Assembly: GCA_039105265.1 (NCBI GenBank)
Contig: JAPFFF010000009.1
Location: 1,798,001-1,862,000 of the forward strand
Reading direction: 5' to 3'
DNA from: Tritrichomonas musculus
Lineage: Eukaryota > Parabasalia > Tritrichomonadida > Tritrichomonadidae
DNA: 64,000 nt
The position numbers and the translations under genes were made by a program. Below, one piece after another: positions 8,971 through 18,600 of this stretch. The stretch's first letter is position 1. Each line of letters opens with the position of its first letter. The notes beneath the pieces were generated by a model. The model was not told where the DNA came from, ran no database searches, and saw only the letters and a program-made list of their open reading frames with translations.

Positions 8971-9249
8971 ATGAGCCAAAATTTAGATTTGGGTGAGTTC
9001 AAGGAAACAGCTATCATCAAGAAGTTGAAGAAGTCCAAGAGTAACAACAACCTCAAAAATATTGATACTGCAAAAACTGAAACAACAGAAAAACGTGGTA
9101 GAAAGCAAAAGTATGCAACTGTTGAAGAACGAAATGAAGCACGTAAACAACAGCAAAAGGCATATCGTGAAAGAAAGAAAAAAGAAGTACAAAGTATGAA
9201 GGAAAAAATAATGTCGTATGAAAGCAAAAAGGTATCACATGAAGAATGA
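8971..9249 (+). CDS. Small basic protein with AT-hook/bZIP-like basic region, 92 aa
   Basis: The protein has an N-terminal Lys/Ser/Asn-rich part and then GRKQKYATVEERNEARKQQ (from about residue 45), continuing into a run of Lys/Arg with the spacing of a bZIP-type basic region. The GRxxKY...EER...AR..Q pattern recurs as a short DNA-binding module in viruses and mobile elements of protists, so a DNA-binding regulator or packaging protein is likely. The C-terminus (SYESKKVSHEE) resembles the translated 19-bp unit that follows immediately, suggesting that the array grew out of this gene's 3' end. I chose the ATG at 8971. An earlier frame-open start at 8836 would run across the divergent gene. Confidence 0.6.
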   Translation: MSQNLDLGEFKETAIIKKLKKSKSNNNLKNIDTAKTETTEKRGRKQKYATVEERNEARKQQQKAYRERKKKEVQSMKEKIMSYESKKVSHEE

Positions 9250-9495
9250 GGTAGCTTATGAGGAAAAAGGTAGCTTATGAGGAAAAAGGTAGCTTATGAG
9301 GAAAAAGGTAGCTTATGAGGAAAAAGGTAGCTTATGAGGAAAAAGGTAGCTTATGAGGAAAAAGGTAGCTTATGAGGAAAAAGGTAGCTTATGAGGAAAA
9401 AGGTAGCTTATGAGGAAAAAGGTAGCTTATGAGGAAAAAGGTAGCTTATGAGGAAAAAGGTAGCTTATGAGGAAAAAGGTAGCTTATGAGGAAAA
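9249..9495 (+). repeat. Perfect tandem array, 13 x 19 bp
   Basis: Thirteen uninterrupted, identical copies of aggtagcttatgaggaaaa fill 247 bp between two convergent genes. The first unit overlaps the last base of the small basic gene. The sequence just upstream (aaaaggtatcacatgaagaa) is a diverged copy of the unit. There are no spacers of variable sequence, so this is a minisatellite and not a CRISPR array. Perfect identity points to recent expansion or homogenisation. Confidence 0.97.
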
Positions 9496-9523
9496 ACATG
9501 TAGTTAAAAAAACTTTTTTTTAG

Positions 9524-9949
9524 TTATTCATTTTTCTTGTAGTACATTGTGATGAACTTCTTGTTTCTTTTCACTTTCTTATGTGTAAAGTGTCTCTTTG
9601 TTCCATCGAGATGCCCGAAACCAAGTCGAGTAATAGATAGTTCATGACCAAAGAACATGTTGTACAAGTTAACAATGTCTCTTGCAGGATAACAATCTTT
9701 CTCGAGGTTGTCAAACCATTCATCATACCTCTTTTTTTGTTTTGCTCGAAGTCGATGTGCATCATTTTCAAGAGCATGAGCATAATTTTCACACATCGTT
9801 CTTAAATTTGATGTATCATCTTCAACTTTTAGTTGAGATATTTTTTTCGACATGTTTATATTAATTTTGTAGTCGAATGAATCATGATCTTTAGGAGGTG
9901 TTTGTTTTTGTAAAATATCTTCTATTTTATCTTCTTCTTCATTCATCAT
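9524..9949 (-). CDS. Unknown 141-aa Polinton protein
   Basis: Not recognised. The protein has an acidic N-terminus (MMNEEEDKIEDI), a helical middle (NLRTMCENYAHALENDAHRLRAKQKKRYDEWF, residues ~55-86) and a basic C-terminus (RHFTHKKVKRNKKF). The middle has several aromatic and charged residues, but no known catalytic motif is visible. The gene is convergent with the 19-bp array and divergent from the coiled-coil gene at 10140. A host-type initiator TCACTA lies 15 nt upstream of the ATG. Confidence 0.55.
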   Translation of the reverse strand: MMNEEEDKIEDILQKQTPPKDHDSFDYKININMSKKISQLKVEDDTSNLRTMCENYAHALENDAHRLRAKQKKRYDEWFDNLEKDCYPARDIVNLYNMFFGHELSITRLGFGHLDGTKRHFTHKKVKRNKKFITMYYKKNE

Positions 9950-9960
9950 TAATAAAATAA

Positions 9961-9966
9961 TAGTGA
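9961..9966 (-). promoter_or_regulatory. Trichomonad-type initiator (TCACTA) for the 9524-9949 gene
   Basis: The minus strand reads atcactattattttattaATG. TCACTA fits TCA-Y-W-W, with the putative start A at 9964, 15 nt before the ATG. The rest of the 190-bp divergent spacer up to 10140 is AT-rich with T-runs and no other recognisable signal. Confidence 0.5.
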
Positions 9967-10123
9967 TATTAATAAATATATTTTTTTAAAATTTCAATAT
10001 ATTTTATTTTTTTTAATTCAATTTTTGAATTTTTATAGTGTATTTAACTTTTTCAAAGAAAAATATCTACCTTCGAGTTTTTCTACGAAATTTAAAATTT
10101 AGTGATATCAACTAGAAAATAGA

Positions 10124-10129
10124 TCATTT
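10124..10129 (+). promoter_or_regulatory. Trichomonad-type initiator (TCATTT) for the 10140 gene
   Basis: The sequence reads tagatcatttttatacttgt followed by ATG. TCATTT fits TCA-Y-W-W, with the putative start A at 10126 and a leader of 14 nt. This spacing is what is known for Trichomonas core promoters. Confidence 0.5.
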
Positions 10130-10139
10130 TTATACTTGT

Positions 10140-11561
10140 ATGTCATACAACTACAGCTCAGACAGCGATGTTAGTCTATTTGACTCGATCGAGCAATCGG
10201 GTCAACAAGCTCCACCATCAGATCCGCCATCAGCTCCACCCACAGAAGATTGGATCAAGAACATGACCCCAGAACAACTCGAATCCATGAGACAGTTCAT
10301 CATGAAGCAGCAAGAAGAAGCAGCAGCTAGATTAAAGAAGAAGCAGCAAGAAGAAGAAGCAGCTAGATTGAAGAAGAAGCAAGAAGAAGAAGAAGCAGCA
10401 AGATTGAAGAAGCAGCAAGAAGAAGAAGAAGAAGCAGCTAGATTGAAGAAGCAGCAAGAAGAAGAAGCAAGAAGGAAGAAGAAGCAAGAAGAAGAAGCAT
10501 TAGCAAGATTGAAGCAAGAAGACGATGCAAGAAGGAAGAATCCATATGTTCCATATGTTCCAATTTCCAATAAAGTCTTTCCACCACCTCGCTCATATAA
10601 TATAATACAAGTTCCTCCACCTCCTCCACCTCCTTCTAATCAACAAATACCGCCACCTCCAAGAGTTCTCGCTAGACCATCTGCATTTGTCGAGAATCAA
10701 AAACTCGGTTCCAATCCAAAAGAAGAAACAAAGATAGAAGGAGAAGAAGAAGAAGTTGATCATGAACAAGAACAAGAACCAGTTCACAGAGAACCATATA
10801 AGCCACCGAAAAGTGTTCATGATATGAAATCCAATAGTGATTATAAGGAGGATAATGTTAGGCCATTCGACTTTCGAGATGAAATGGAACGATTAATAGA
10901 AGAAAATGAAAACTTGAAAGAACGATTAACGAAGTTGGAGGAGAAAATGACTGGTGTAGAATTTCACATTGAAGACATCAATCACAATGCTGAAGAACTC
11001 AGGAAAGACATTGATAATAACGACGAATACGCACTCGAGCTGATGAAATTGGAACTTGCTCCAAAAAAGGTGGCGAAGTACATTAACAAAATTCACGATC
11101 TAAAGAAGGACGTGTCAGATCTCAAAAATGCTCAACAAGCTGGTCCTCCAACAGATGATGCATTTGCTGAAAAGTTGGCAAGATCGAACTTGATGATGAA
11201 AGAAGCTGATTATCTTCGAAACATGTTGGAAGCTGTTGAATCATATGACAAGAAAAAAGCACCAGATCAGACGAGCGTGTTCAAGTCCTATGGATGGAAG
11301 TTGTCCAATTGCGTTTATCATCTTCGACAATACTTATCACAAGAAGAGAAAGAGAAGTTGGACAAAGCATGCAGCTTCGAGAGAAGTGGAAGGAAGCAAT
11401 CACCGAAGCAAGTGCTGAAAGCCATGAGGCAATGGGGTGAATCAATGGAGAAGAACGAAATTCAACGGAACTCTGAATCGAAGGTGAAAGGAAATGAGTT
11501 CCAATATCATTTTCCACATCTCGATGATAATGTCGTTGATGATGATGATTACCCCCAATAA
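10140..11561 (+). CDS. Coiled-coil/proline-rich Polinton protein, 473 aa
   Basis: Not recognised as a named family. Residues ~45-135 are a repetitive charged helix built from units like AARLKKKQQEEE, predicted to be a single alpha helix or coiled coil. Residues ~140-185 are a Pro-rich linker with runs of up to eight Pro, followed by an acidic stretch. A second coiled coil (EMERLIEENENLKERLTKLEEKM) spans ~245-280. The C-terminal 150 residues form a helical domain. Its place just before the polymerase suggests a replication-side or non-capsid role. A terminal protein for protein-primed replication is one untested idea. The repeat units in the DNA (gaagaagcagc) could expand or contract easily. 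Confidence 0.65.
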   Translation: MSYNYSSDSDVSLFDSIEQSGQQAPPSDPPSAPPTEDWIKNMTPEQLESMRQFIMKQQEEAAARLKKKQQEEEAARLKKKQEEEEAARLKKQQEEEEEAARLKKQQEEEARRKKKQEEEALARLKQEDDARRKNPYVPYVPISNKVFPPPRSYNIIQVPPPPPPPSNQQIPPPPRVLARPSAFVENQKLGSNPKEETKIEGEEEEVDHEQEQEPVHREPYKPPKSVHDMKSNSDYKEDNVRPFDFRDEMERLIEENENLKERLTKLEEKMTGVEFHIEDINHNAEELRKDIDNNDEYALELMKLELAPKKVAKYINKIHDLKKDVSDLKNAQQAGPPTDDAFAEKLARSNLMMKEADYLRNMLEAVESYDKKKAPDQTSVFKSYGWKLSNCVYHLRQYLSQEEKEKLDKACSFERSGRKQSPKQVLKAMRQWGESMEKNEIQRNSESKVKGNEFQYHFPHLDDNVVDDDDYPQ

Positions 11562-11622
11562 GATAGGTCATAACTAAAAAAATAATTTTTTTAACTTTTT
11601 CTTTGTTTTTATTTTTATCGTT

Positions 11623-11628
11623 TCACTT
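11623..11628 (+). promoter_or_regulatory. Trichomonad-type initiator (TCACTT) for the polymerase gene
   Basis: The sequence reads gtttcacttttattttATG. TCACTT fits TCA-Y-W-W, with the putative start A at 11625, only 11 nt before the chosen ATG at 11636. It supports that ATG over the earlier TTG-type frame opening. Confidence 0.55.
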
Positions 11629-11635
11629 TTATTTT

Positions 11636-14600
11636 ATGTTAAACATGAACAAGGACATTGAAGATAATTTTTTAGATGCTATTGGAGATGTCTATGCTGA
11701 TACAAAATCACAGTTTCGTCGTGAATATAATCGACGTGCAAAACAATACCAAAAGAAAGACAAATTTAAAGAAGAAATGAGGAAGCTCATGATTCCTGCA
11801 GGACAAGGTATTGGTTTTGCTACAGACATCAATCAAGATGAAGATAAGAGGTACGCATTTACGGAAGCACTACGACAGATACATAAAAAGAAAAATGTTG
11901 GAAGACCTATTGTTAAAGCAATTGCACTTGATGGAACTTATAAGTACTTCACACTCAGTGATAAGCACAACATCGAAAGTACATTAGGTCATATAACAGG
12001 AGAACTTGATTTAAGTGAAGACCAATCAGACACTAATCCATATATCTCAAACATGTTCATTCCAGTTCGATATGAGGTACAATTTATTGACATGAACAAA
12101 ACAAATGATGGTGTTCATTTTAGAACCAAGATGCAAGATATGGATACTCATGAAATCTATGATGATGAAGTCGAAATTGATGAAGACTATCGAAATACAC
12201 CAGAAGGTAGTTTTTTCCCATACATCAATCTATCACCTATAGACTTATCTACATACCAAATCTTTCATGAGGTAAGGAAAGAGAACTACAGAGATAATTG
12301 TTTTGTATATGCTTGTATACAATCAGGTGTGTTCACTGATGATGAAATAGATGACTTACGATTTTTTGTTCAAACAAGAACCATACCCAATAACAAGATA
12401 GAAGAAGTAGCTAAAAAGTTCAAGTGCAATTTTAGTATCATTAGAGTTGTTGAACAACCTGATAAATACAAGTATGAAACAAGAATCAACACCAGAAAGA
12501 AAAAATGGTCTGTTGATTTTAAAAGAGAAGTTAAACTGATATTGTTCAAAGACCATTATATGCTCAATAAGAACATACCTTGTACATTATTCTATCTTCA
12601 ACACTATGAAGAACTTGATAGAACATTTGCATATATGCCTTTTGAAAAAAGATGTATGATATATAAATTACATAGTAACAGAAAGACTGTCAAAGAATAT
12701 AATTCTGAAGGAATCAAACCAATAACCTTTTTCCAAAAGATGTTTGAGTTACATCTATTTGAAGAAATCAAAGCATGCGAAATGGATATTATCAACACAA
12801 CTGAATATGAACATGTTAATGACTATGTAAGTCTCGAATATAATGCAGAACAATGTACAAGACTCATTGAGAATAATAAAAAGAAACAAAATACATGGTC
12901 AAGGATTTATTATAGCGACTTCGAAACAAACTCGACAGTCAGTCCACATATACCATATCTCAATTGTACGATCTTTCGAGATGGAGCCAACATACATAAA
13001 ATATCTATTCAAGGTGAAGATTGTGGACAGAAGCTCTTGAATTATTTATGGAGTGGCTCATTAACATATTTTCACAACCTCAAGTATGATGCATGTTTTT
13101 TCATTAACACACCTGGATGGGATACACAGATAACAGAACGAAGTGGAACTGTGTTGCAAATCATCATGACATTATTCGAAGAAGGTACAAGGAAAGTCAA
13201 AAAGAGATTAACATTCAGGAACTCATATAGTATAATACCTCAAGCATTAAGTAAATTTGCTACAATGTTCAACCTCAATGTTCACAAGGAAGTCATGGCA
13301 TATAAGCTATATACACAAGAGAACATTCAAAGAAGAATTGTTGATGCTACTGAGTTCCAACAGCAATACATCGATGAAAATGCAGATAAGTTATCGAAAG
13401 CACAACTTGATGCAAACTGCAAGCAGATTATCGAAAATGCAAAAATTGCAAATTGTTATAATGATGGCAAAATCGACATCATTAAATATGCCATCTTCTA
13501 TTGTTTCAAGGACTGTATTGTTTTGATGAAGGGAATGGAAAAATTTAATGAAGACCTGAAAGCAGTCTTTAAAGAAACAAAGACAGATATGTATGGTGTT
13601 CATGATTTTATATCTATAAGTGCTATTGGATACTGCTTTGCCAAGAAATATGGTTGCTTTGATGGATGTTATGAACTATCAGGTAAGTGTCAAGACTTCA
13701 TACAACGATGTGTCTCTGGTGGAAGAACAATGACAGCAGGTAATGAAAAGCAATACATCGAAGGAAAGATACAAGACTTTGATGCAGTTAGCTTATATCC
13801 ATCTGCAATGTATGTTATGGATGGTATACCATTAGGAAGACCTAAAGTAATACCACAAGGTACAACACATGAACAACTTATGCAATATGATACATTCTTT
13901 ATCGAAGTCAACATCAAGAAACTCGAATGTAAATCAAAAGAGCCATATAAATTTGGACAAGTATTTACAAGGAATGAAGCAGGTAGTAAAATATTCGGCA
14001 ATTTCCTTGTTGACCATTATTATATCGATAAAGTAGGTCTCATGGACTTGTTCGAATTTTATGATGTTGAATATGAGTTAATACGTGGCTATTACTTTGA
14101 TGAAGGATTTAACAAGAAAATCAATGAGTTCATTGAGAAGCTCTTTAATCTCAGGGCAAGTTATAAAAAGCAAAAGAACCCTCTTGAACAAACAATAAAG
14201 CTCCTCCTCAACTCCATATATGGCAAGTCAATATTGAAAGCAACAAAGACTGAAACCAAGACAGTACCAAAAAGCCAACTATACAAGTACCTCTGGAGGA
14301 ACTACAACTTTATCAAGGAGGTTGTTGAAGATGCTAATATTGATAAGTGCTATGTCAAGAAGTTGAAACCAATTAATGACCATTTCAACCTACCTCAATT
14401 TGGTGCAAGCGTTCTCTCTTGGAGTAAGCACTTAATGAACAGGGTTATGGCTACAGCTGAGCAAGCAGGTATACCTATCTTTTATCAAGATACTGATAGT
14501 ATGCATGTACTTGAAAAAGATGTACCAAGGATAGCTGACTTATTCCAGTTCAAGTATCATCAACCTCTTATTGGAAAAAATATGTGTCAGTTTCATAATG

Positions 14601-14920
14601 ACTTTGATGAGTTCGAAGGTAGTCAAGGGGAAATACACTCAAGAAAACTCATTGCACTTGGTAAAAAGAGCTACCTCGATATCTTGGTTGATGAACAAGG
14701 AAATGAAGGATATCATATTAGACTCAAAGGAATTCCAAAACAAGTTATTCTCAACAAGTGCAAAAGGATGGATATCTCAGTTGAAGAGCTTTTTGAAAGA
14801 ATGCATGAAGGAGAAAGTATGACATTTGATTTGTTGGATGGTTCGAATGCATTCAGGAAGTCAAAGACATTTCAACAAACCAACTTACCTAAATTTGCAC
14901 GTACTCTTAGGTTTACTTAG
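11636..14920 (+). CDS. Protein-primed family B DNA polymerase (pPolB)
   Basis: This enzyme replicates the element. The proofreading exonuclease motifs are present: Exo I D428-F-E430, Exo II in YFHNLKYDACFF, and Exo III in YCFKDCIVLMKG. The polymerase motifs follow: DFDAVSLYPS (D716) as motif A, KLLLNSIYG as motif B, and YQDTDS (D952, D954) as motif C. The ~400-residue N-terminal extension includes RDNCFVYACIQSG around residues 219-231, an Asp-Asn-Cys motif that looks vaguely like the catalytic start of OTU-type thiol proteases. The 1094-aa length is typical of Polinton polymerases. The 3' end overlaps the convergent gene's end by 8 bp. I chose ATG 11636 because an initiator lies 11 nt upstream. 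ATG 11645 is an alternative. Confidence 0.95.
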   Translation: MLNMNKDIEDNFLDAIGDVYADTKSQFRREYNRRAKQYQKKDKFKEEMRKLMIPAGQGIGFATDINQDEDKRYAFTEALRQIHKKKNVGRPIVKAIALDGTYKYFTLSDKHNIESTLGHITGELDLSEDQSDTNPYISNMFIPVRYEVQFIDMNKTNDGVHFRTKMQDMDTHEIYDDEVEIDEDYRNTPEGSFFPYINLSPIDLSTYQIFHEVRKENYRDNCFVYACIQSGVFTDDEIDDLRFFVQTRTIPNNKIEEVAKKFKCNFSIIRVVEQPDKYKYETRINTRKKKWSVDFKREVKLILFKDHYMLNKNIPCTLFYLQHYEELDRTFAYMPFEKRCMIYKLHSNRKTVKEYNSEGIKPITFFQKMFELHLFEEIKACEMDIINTTEYEHVNDYVSLEYNAEQCTRLIENNKKKQNTWSRIYYSDFETNSTVSPHIPYLNCTIFRDGANIHKISIQGEDCGQKLLNYLWSGSLTYFHNLKYDACFFINTPGWDTQITERSGTVLQIIMTLFEEGTRKVKKRLTFRNSYSIIPQALSKFATMFNLNVHKEVMAYKLYTQENIQRRIVDATEFQQQYIDENADKLSKAQLDANCKQIIENAKIANCYNDGKIDIIKYAIFYCFKDCIVLMKGMEKFNEDLKAVFKETKTDMYGVHDFISISAIGYCFAKKYGCFDGCYELSGKCQDFIQRCVSGGRTMTAGNEKQYIEGKIQDFDAVSLYPSAMYVMDGIPLGRPKVIPQGTTHEQLMQYDTFFIEVNIKKLECKSKEPYKFGQVFTRNEAGSKIFGNFLVDHYYIDKVGLMDLFEFYDVEYELIRGYYFDEGFNKKINEFIEKLFNLRASYKKQKNPLEQTIKLLLNSIYGKSILKATKTETKTVPKSQLYKYLWRNYNFIKEVVEDANIDKCYVKKLKPINDHFNLPQFGASVLSWSKHLMNRVMATAEQAGIPIFYQDTDSMHVLEKDVPRIADLFQFKYHQPLIGKNMCQFHNDFDEFEGSQGEIHSRKLIALGKKSYLDILVDEQGNEGYHIRLKGIPKQVILNKCKRMDISVEELFERMHEGESMTFDLLDGSNAFRKSKTFQQTNLPKFARTLRFT

Positions 14921-15653
14921 TTATAACATCATTGATATCAGTCGAGTTGGATGGTTTAATTTTGATAGTTATGAACAAAGGACTTTTTAACAATATCGGC
15001 TGGTATTGAAAATCTACTAAACTTAATTCTAAAAACTTTAATGAATCTGTAAATGTTTTTATTTTTAAAGGCTTACCCTCAGTCTCGAAATCATAGATAA
15101 GTGGTTTCTTATCTACAGTGAAGGTATTTATTGTACCTATAACTGAAGGTGTATATTGCTGTTCACCTATATTCGAGTATATGGCATTACCTTGTAGTGA
15201 TACTAGATACAACTTAGTATGATTTAATATTGGTATATCTTTTATTATATAGGTTGTATTAGCAGGTAACTCTAAAGGCAATGGAGTATTATAAAGACCA
15301 GTTACTAATGCAGCTCGATGAGTTAAAGACGTAATGGTAGTCTTCATTGTGGTTTTTATTTGGAATGTTCTTGTTTCTTGTTTATACTCCCATTGAAACC
15401 AAGACATTAAATTTAATACCGATTGTAATTCTTTGATTGTATAAGAAAATTTAGGAGTTCGAAAATAGGCTTTAATAGGTACTGAATCACTTGACATCTC
15501 AATATAATCTTCATCATTGGTTAACAGAATATTACTCAAGGTGCTTAATGAAGATACATAATACTTGACATATTTACACTTCCAAGGTATATCTAAATTA
15601 ACTGATACCTTATTATATTCATCTGCATTTGTGCTTTGTACTGATACTAGCAT
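14913..15653 (-). CDS. Beta-rich 246-aa protein, possible single jelly-roll minor capsid (penton) protein
   Basis: The protein is beta-strand rich with few Cys and no basic tail. The C-terminal half (LYLVSLQGNAIY, KKPLIYDFETEG, KFLELSLVDFQ, PLFITIKIKPS) resembles the strand series and the closing 'D-x-x-x-Q-P ... L-x-I-x-I-x-I' end of minor capsid proteins known from Polintons and related viruses. Length also fits (about 250 aa). The protein at 1152-2156 is a competing candidate. Its start region is shared with the divergent giant gene at 15670. The last 8 bp overlap the end of the polymerase gene on the other strand. Confidence 0.45.
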   Translation of the reverse strand: MLVSVQSTNADEYNKVSVNLDIPWKCKYVKYYVSSLSTLSNILLTNDEDYIEMSSDSVPIKAYFRTPKFSYTIKELQSVLNLMSWFQWEYKQETRTFQIKTTMKTTITSLTHRAALVTGLYNTPLPLELPANTTYIIKDIPILNHTKLYLVSLQGNAIYSNIGEQQYTPSVIGTINTFTVDKKPLIYDFETEGKPLKIKTFTDSLKFLELSLVDFQYQPILLKSPLFITIKIKPSNSTDINDVITK

Positions 15654-15672
15654 TTTATTATATCCTAAAATG
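15651..15672. promoter_or_regulatory. Very short symmetrical divergent start junction (16 bp between two ATGs)
   Basis: Two genes diverge from this point, with ATGs at 15653 (minus) and 15670 (plus) and only 16 bp between them. Each ATG sits in the same heptamer TAAAATG on its own strand, so the 22-bp junction is an imperfect palindrome around tattatatcc. With so little room, transcripts in both directions must either lack leaders or start inside the other gene. The core may be a bidirectional late promoter. Promoter activity is inference. Confidence 0.5.
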
Positions 15673-18600
15673 TCAATTAAAGTTTATTCTTTGTTATCAG
15701 GAGAAACAGAGAAGCTAAAAGACAAAGACATAGAGATAAGTGTTAATGATGAAAACAACATCGATATCATAAGAGGTGGAGACCCTAAAGATTATCCAAA
15801 ATTCAGTTGCTTATATAATAAGGAAGAGATAGACATAAAATTGGTTAGTGACTATCTGGATAAAAATGGGCTCGAGTCTTTTGGTGCTCTTAACATTATG
15901 GGAGGTAAAGGTATATATACATGGAATACTGATGGTACACTAACGACAAAAATACAATATTGTGCTAGTCTCAATAAACTATATGAAAGATTAAGAGACA
16001 GTGCTAAAAATTTAGAAGTCTTTTTAACCAAAATGAGGGAAGATGTAGATTCTGGTATTGCACCCGGAGCTACCTTAAAATATTTCACTGGAGAGATAAG
16101 TGATAAAGATATAATAGAAGAAGAATATGATGTTAGTACATATAAGAAGTTAATAGAAGCATTAACAGCGAATCAAAAAGGTATGTTAGATGTTATGAAT
16201 TTAATGATTCAAAATATAGATGAAGTTAATAATGCAATTGTTCCAAGTATCGATTGGAATACATTAAAGGACTTAAAAATAATTGTCGAACATGTAGATG
16301 AAACTACCAAAGCAATTACCTATGGAACAGATACAATAAAACCTAAAAACATGGAAACTATAATAAAAGAGTTAAGTACAAGTAATGATAATATATCAAA
16401 GTGGATAAAAAATAATACTGTTGATTTTACTGAAATTGAGCCCATTAAATATGTAGATTTAAAAGTTAATGAAACTACTAATGAAACTATCTTTGATGTC
16501 AATGAGACAAAGATAAATAACATGAAAGACTTTGCTGAGAAAACAAATACAACAGCTGCTAATATTACTAAATGGATAGATGCATTAAATGATCAAACCA
16601 TAAGTTATGAGACTCTCTTGAACTTAACAGGTGGTAATACTTCCATGTGCCTAATTAATAAAACAACTGGTGAACCAGAAATACATGAGGTTAAAATAGA
16701 AATTGATGAAACACCACCACCTACTCCAACACCTGAGCCAACTCCAGACCCTACACCTACACCTACGCCTACTCCAACTGAACCACCAAAAGAGTTAGTT
16801 AACAAAGAAGATATGGTTTATGTAATTCCTCCTATTGATGAATTAAAGAAACTCGAAGAATATACGATTCCAAAAATAATAGAACCAGAAGTACTCAAAT
16901 TAACAGTATCCAAGTTTTGGTTATATAGTAAAGAGACAATAGGATGGATAAAAGACTTATTATATAATATCATTTCAACTACCCTATCTCTTGCTAAACA
17001 GCCTATTAAATTAACTTATAAAACAATTGCTTTTGCGACAAAAGAATTTATGAAGATTATATATAACTTATTTTATTTTATCTGGTATGGTATTGATAGT
17101 ATTGTGGATATTGCATATGAAGCTGTTAAAGATAATGAAAAAGTGGGGGTAATCTTTTATATTGGAGGAGAAGATGCAGATGCTGACTTTAAGGATGTAG
17201 ATTTGCATCAGGTCATTGATGAGATAAAAGAATTGACACCAAGACTTAATAACAAAATTGATGAATTAAAGAATGAAGGAATTCGAATGATTAAAATAGC
17301 ATATAGCTCATTTACATTATTTTGGAGCAACTTATGGCACTTCATAGTTGATTTTATCATGAACTACCCGAATTTAGTTAATAATATTATACAGATAGGC
17401 GGAAATTGGATAGATGCTCAATTTTGGCAATATATAGGAGGTTATTCTGATTTAATTCTGTATGTTTATGTAATACTTGTATATGCAATCGCTGGGGGTT
17501 TAGGCGTTGGGGCATTTTGTTTATGTGTAATTCTAATAGCTGCCCTTTTCGAACCAATAGGAAGAGGTGCCCAATGGATTTTAAATAAGATTACGCGACA
17601 TCCTCCTGCTCCTCATGCTCGTACACTTGAAGTTGATGATAATGACGTTGTTAATACTGATGATGAAAATAGCTTTGATATTGTTGACCCTGATGGAAAT
17701 AAAATTGTAATTGAGATTGATGATGATATATTAGAAGTATTTCGAAATCAATATAACTCATTGGTCTCCAAATATCAAACAATCTATGATGTTGTTCCCT
17801 CTACTCCATCAACTGACTCCAAGTATTTTACCTTGAAGGAATCAGACCAGTTATATTTATATAGACCATCTAAGACGTATGAAGAATCCAATTATTATTG
17901 TATGAGATGGGATATAGATAAAGATTATGACATACCACTAAATTTAGTATTTAGATTCAAAGACTATCTATTTGGTCATAACTGGGAATTAACATGGGAT
18001 GGTAAAAATTGGACAGGAAATAATTGTCAAAACATGTGTACAGAAAAGATATCATACATGAACACAAATAACGGTGCGCCTGCTTTAACAATCAAACATA
18101 ACGAAAGAATTGGGAGATGGATAAAAGGAACAATAAAGGAAGATTTAACAGATGATGATAATTATGCTCATATCTTGAAAGATTATCTTACCAATTGGAG
18201 GGTTGTTAAGAAAGATGGAACCATATTAAGTGAAGGAATAACTGCAACTTTTGATTCAAGTGGTTCAGGTACTTTTACTCAAGATGGATATAAATATGAA
18301 CAAGCTAGAATGTATGTTGATGCGCCAAGTGGATTAAATGCAGATGATGGATTATATGTTTATGCTGACCTAAATATTAATGGAAATATAACTGAATTAA
18401 AATGGGATTGTCATCCTACTCATTGTATTAATTCAGGTGTTATGCATACCTATGGGTCAAATCCTTGTCTCGAATCATTTAATTATCATCGAGAAAAAAG
18501 GCATTCCATTAAAATCATTGAAGGATTTAATCATAAGAACATTCGAATATATATAGAGAAAGAATTATTTGATTTTGATGTGAAAGTTAATCCATTCGAT

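Noticed and set aside
9249-9495. CRISPR-like array
   Set aside because: Units are contiguous and identical with no variable spacers, no cas genes are nearby, and the host is eukaryotic. It is a minisatellite.
10202-10570. Minus-strand Ser/Cys/Phe-rich frame
   Set aside because: Antisense reading of the Lys/Glu/Ala repeat of the coiled-coil gene. It has no independent support.
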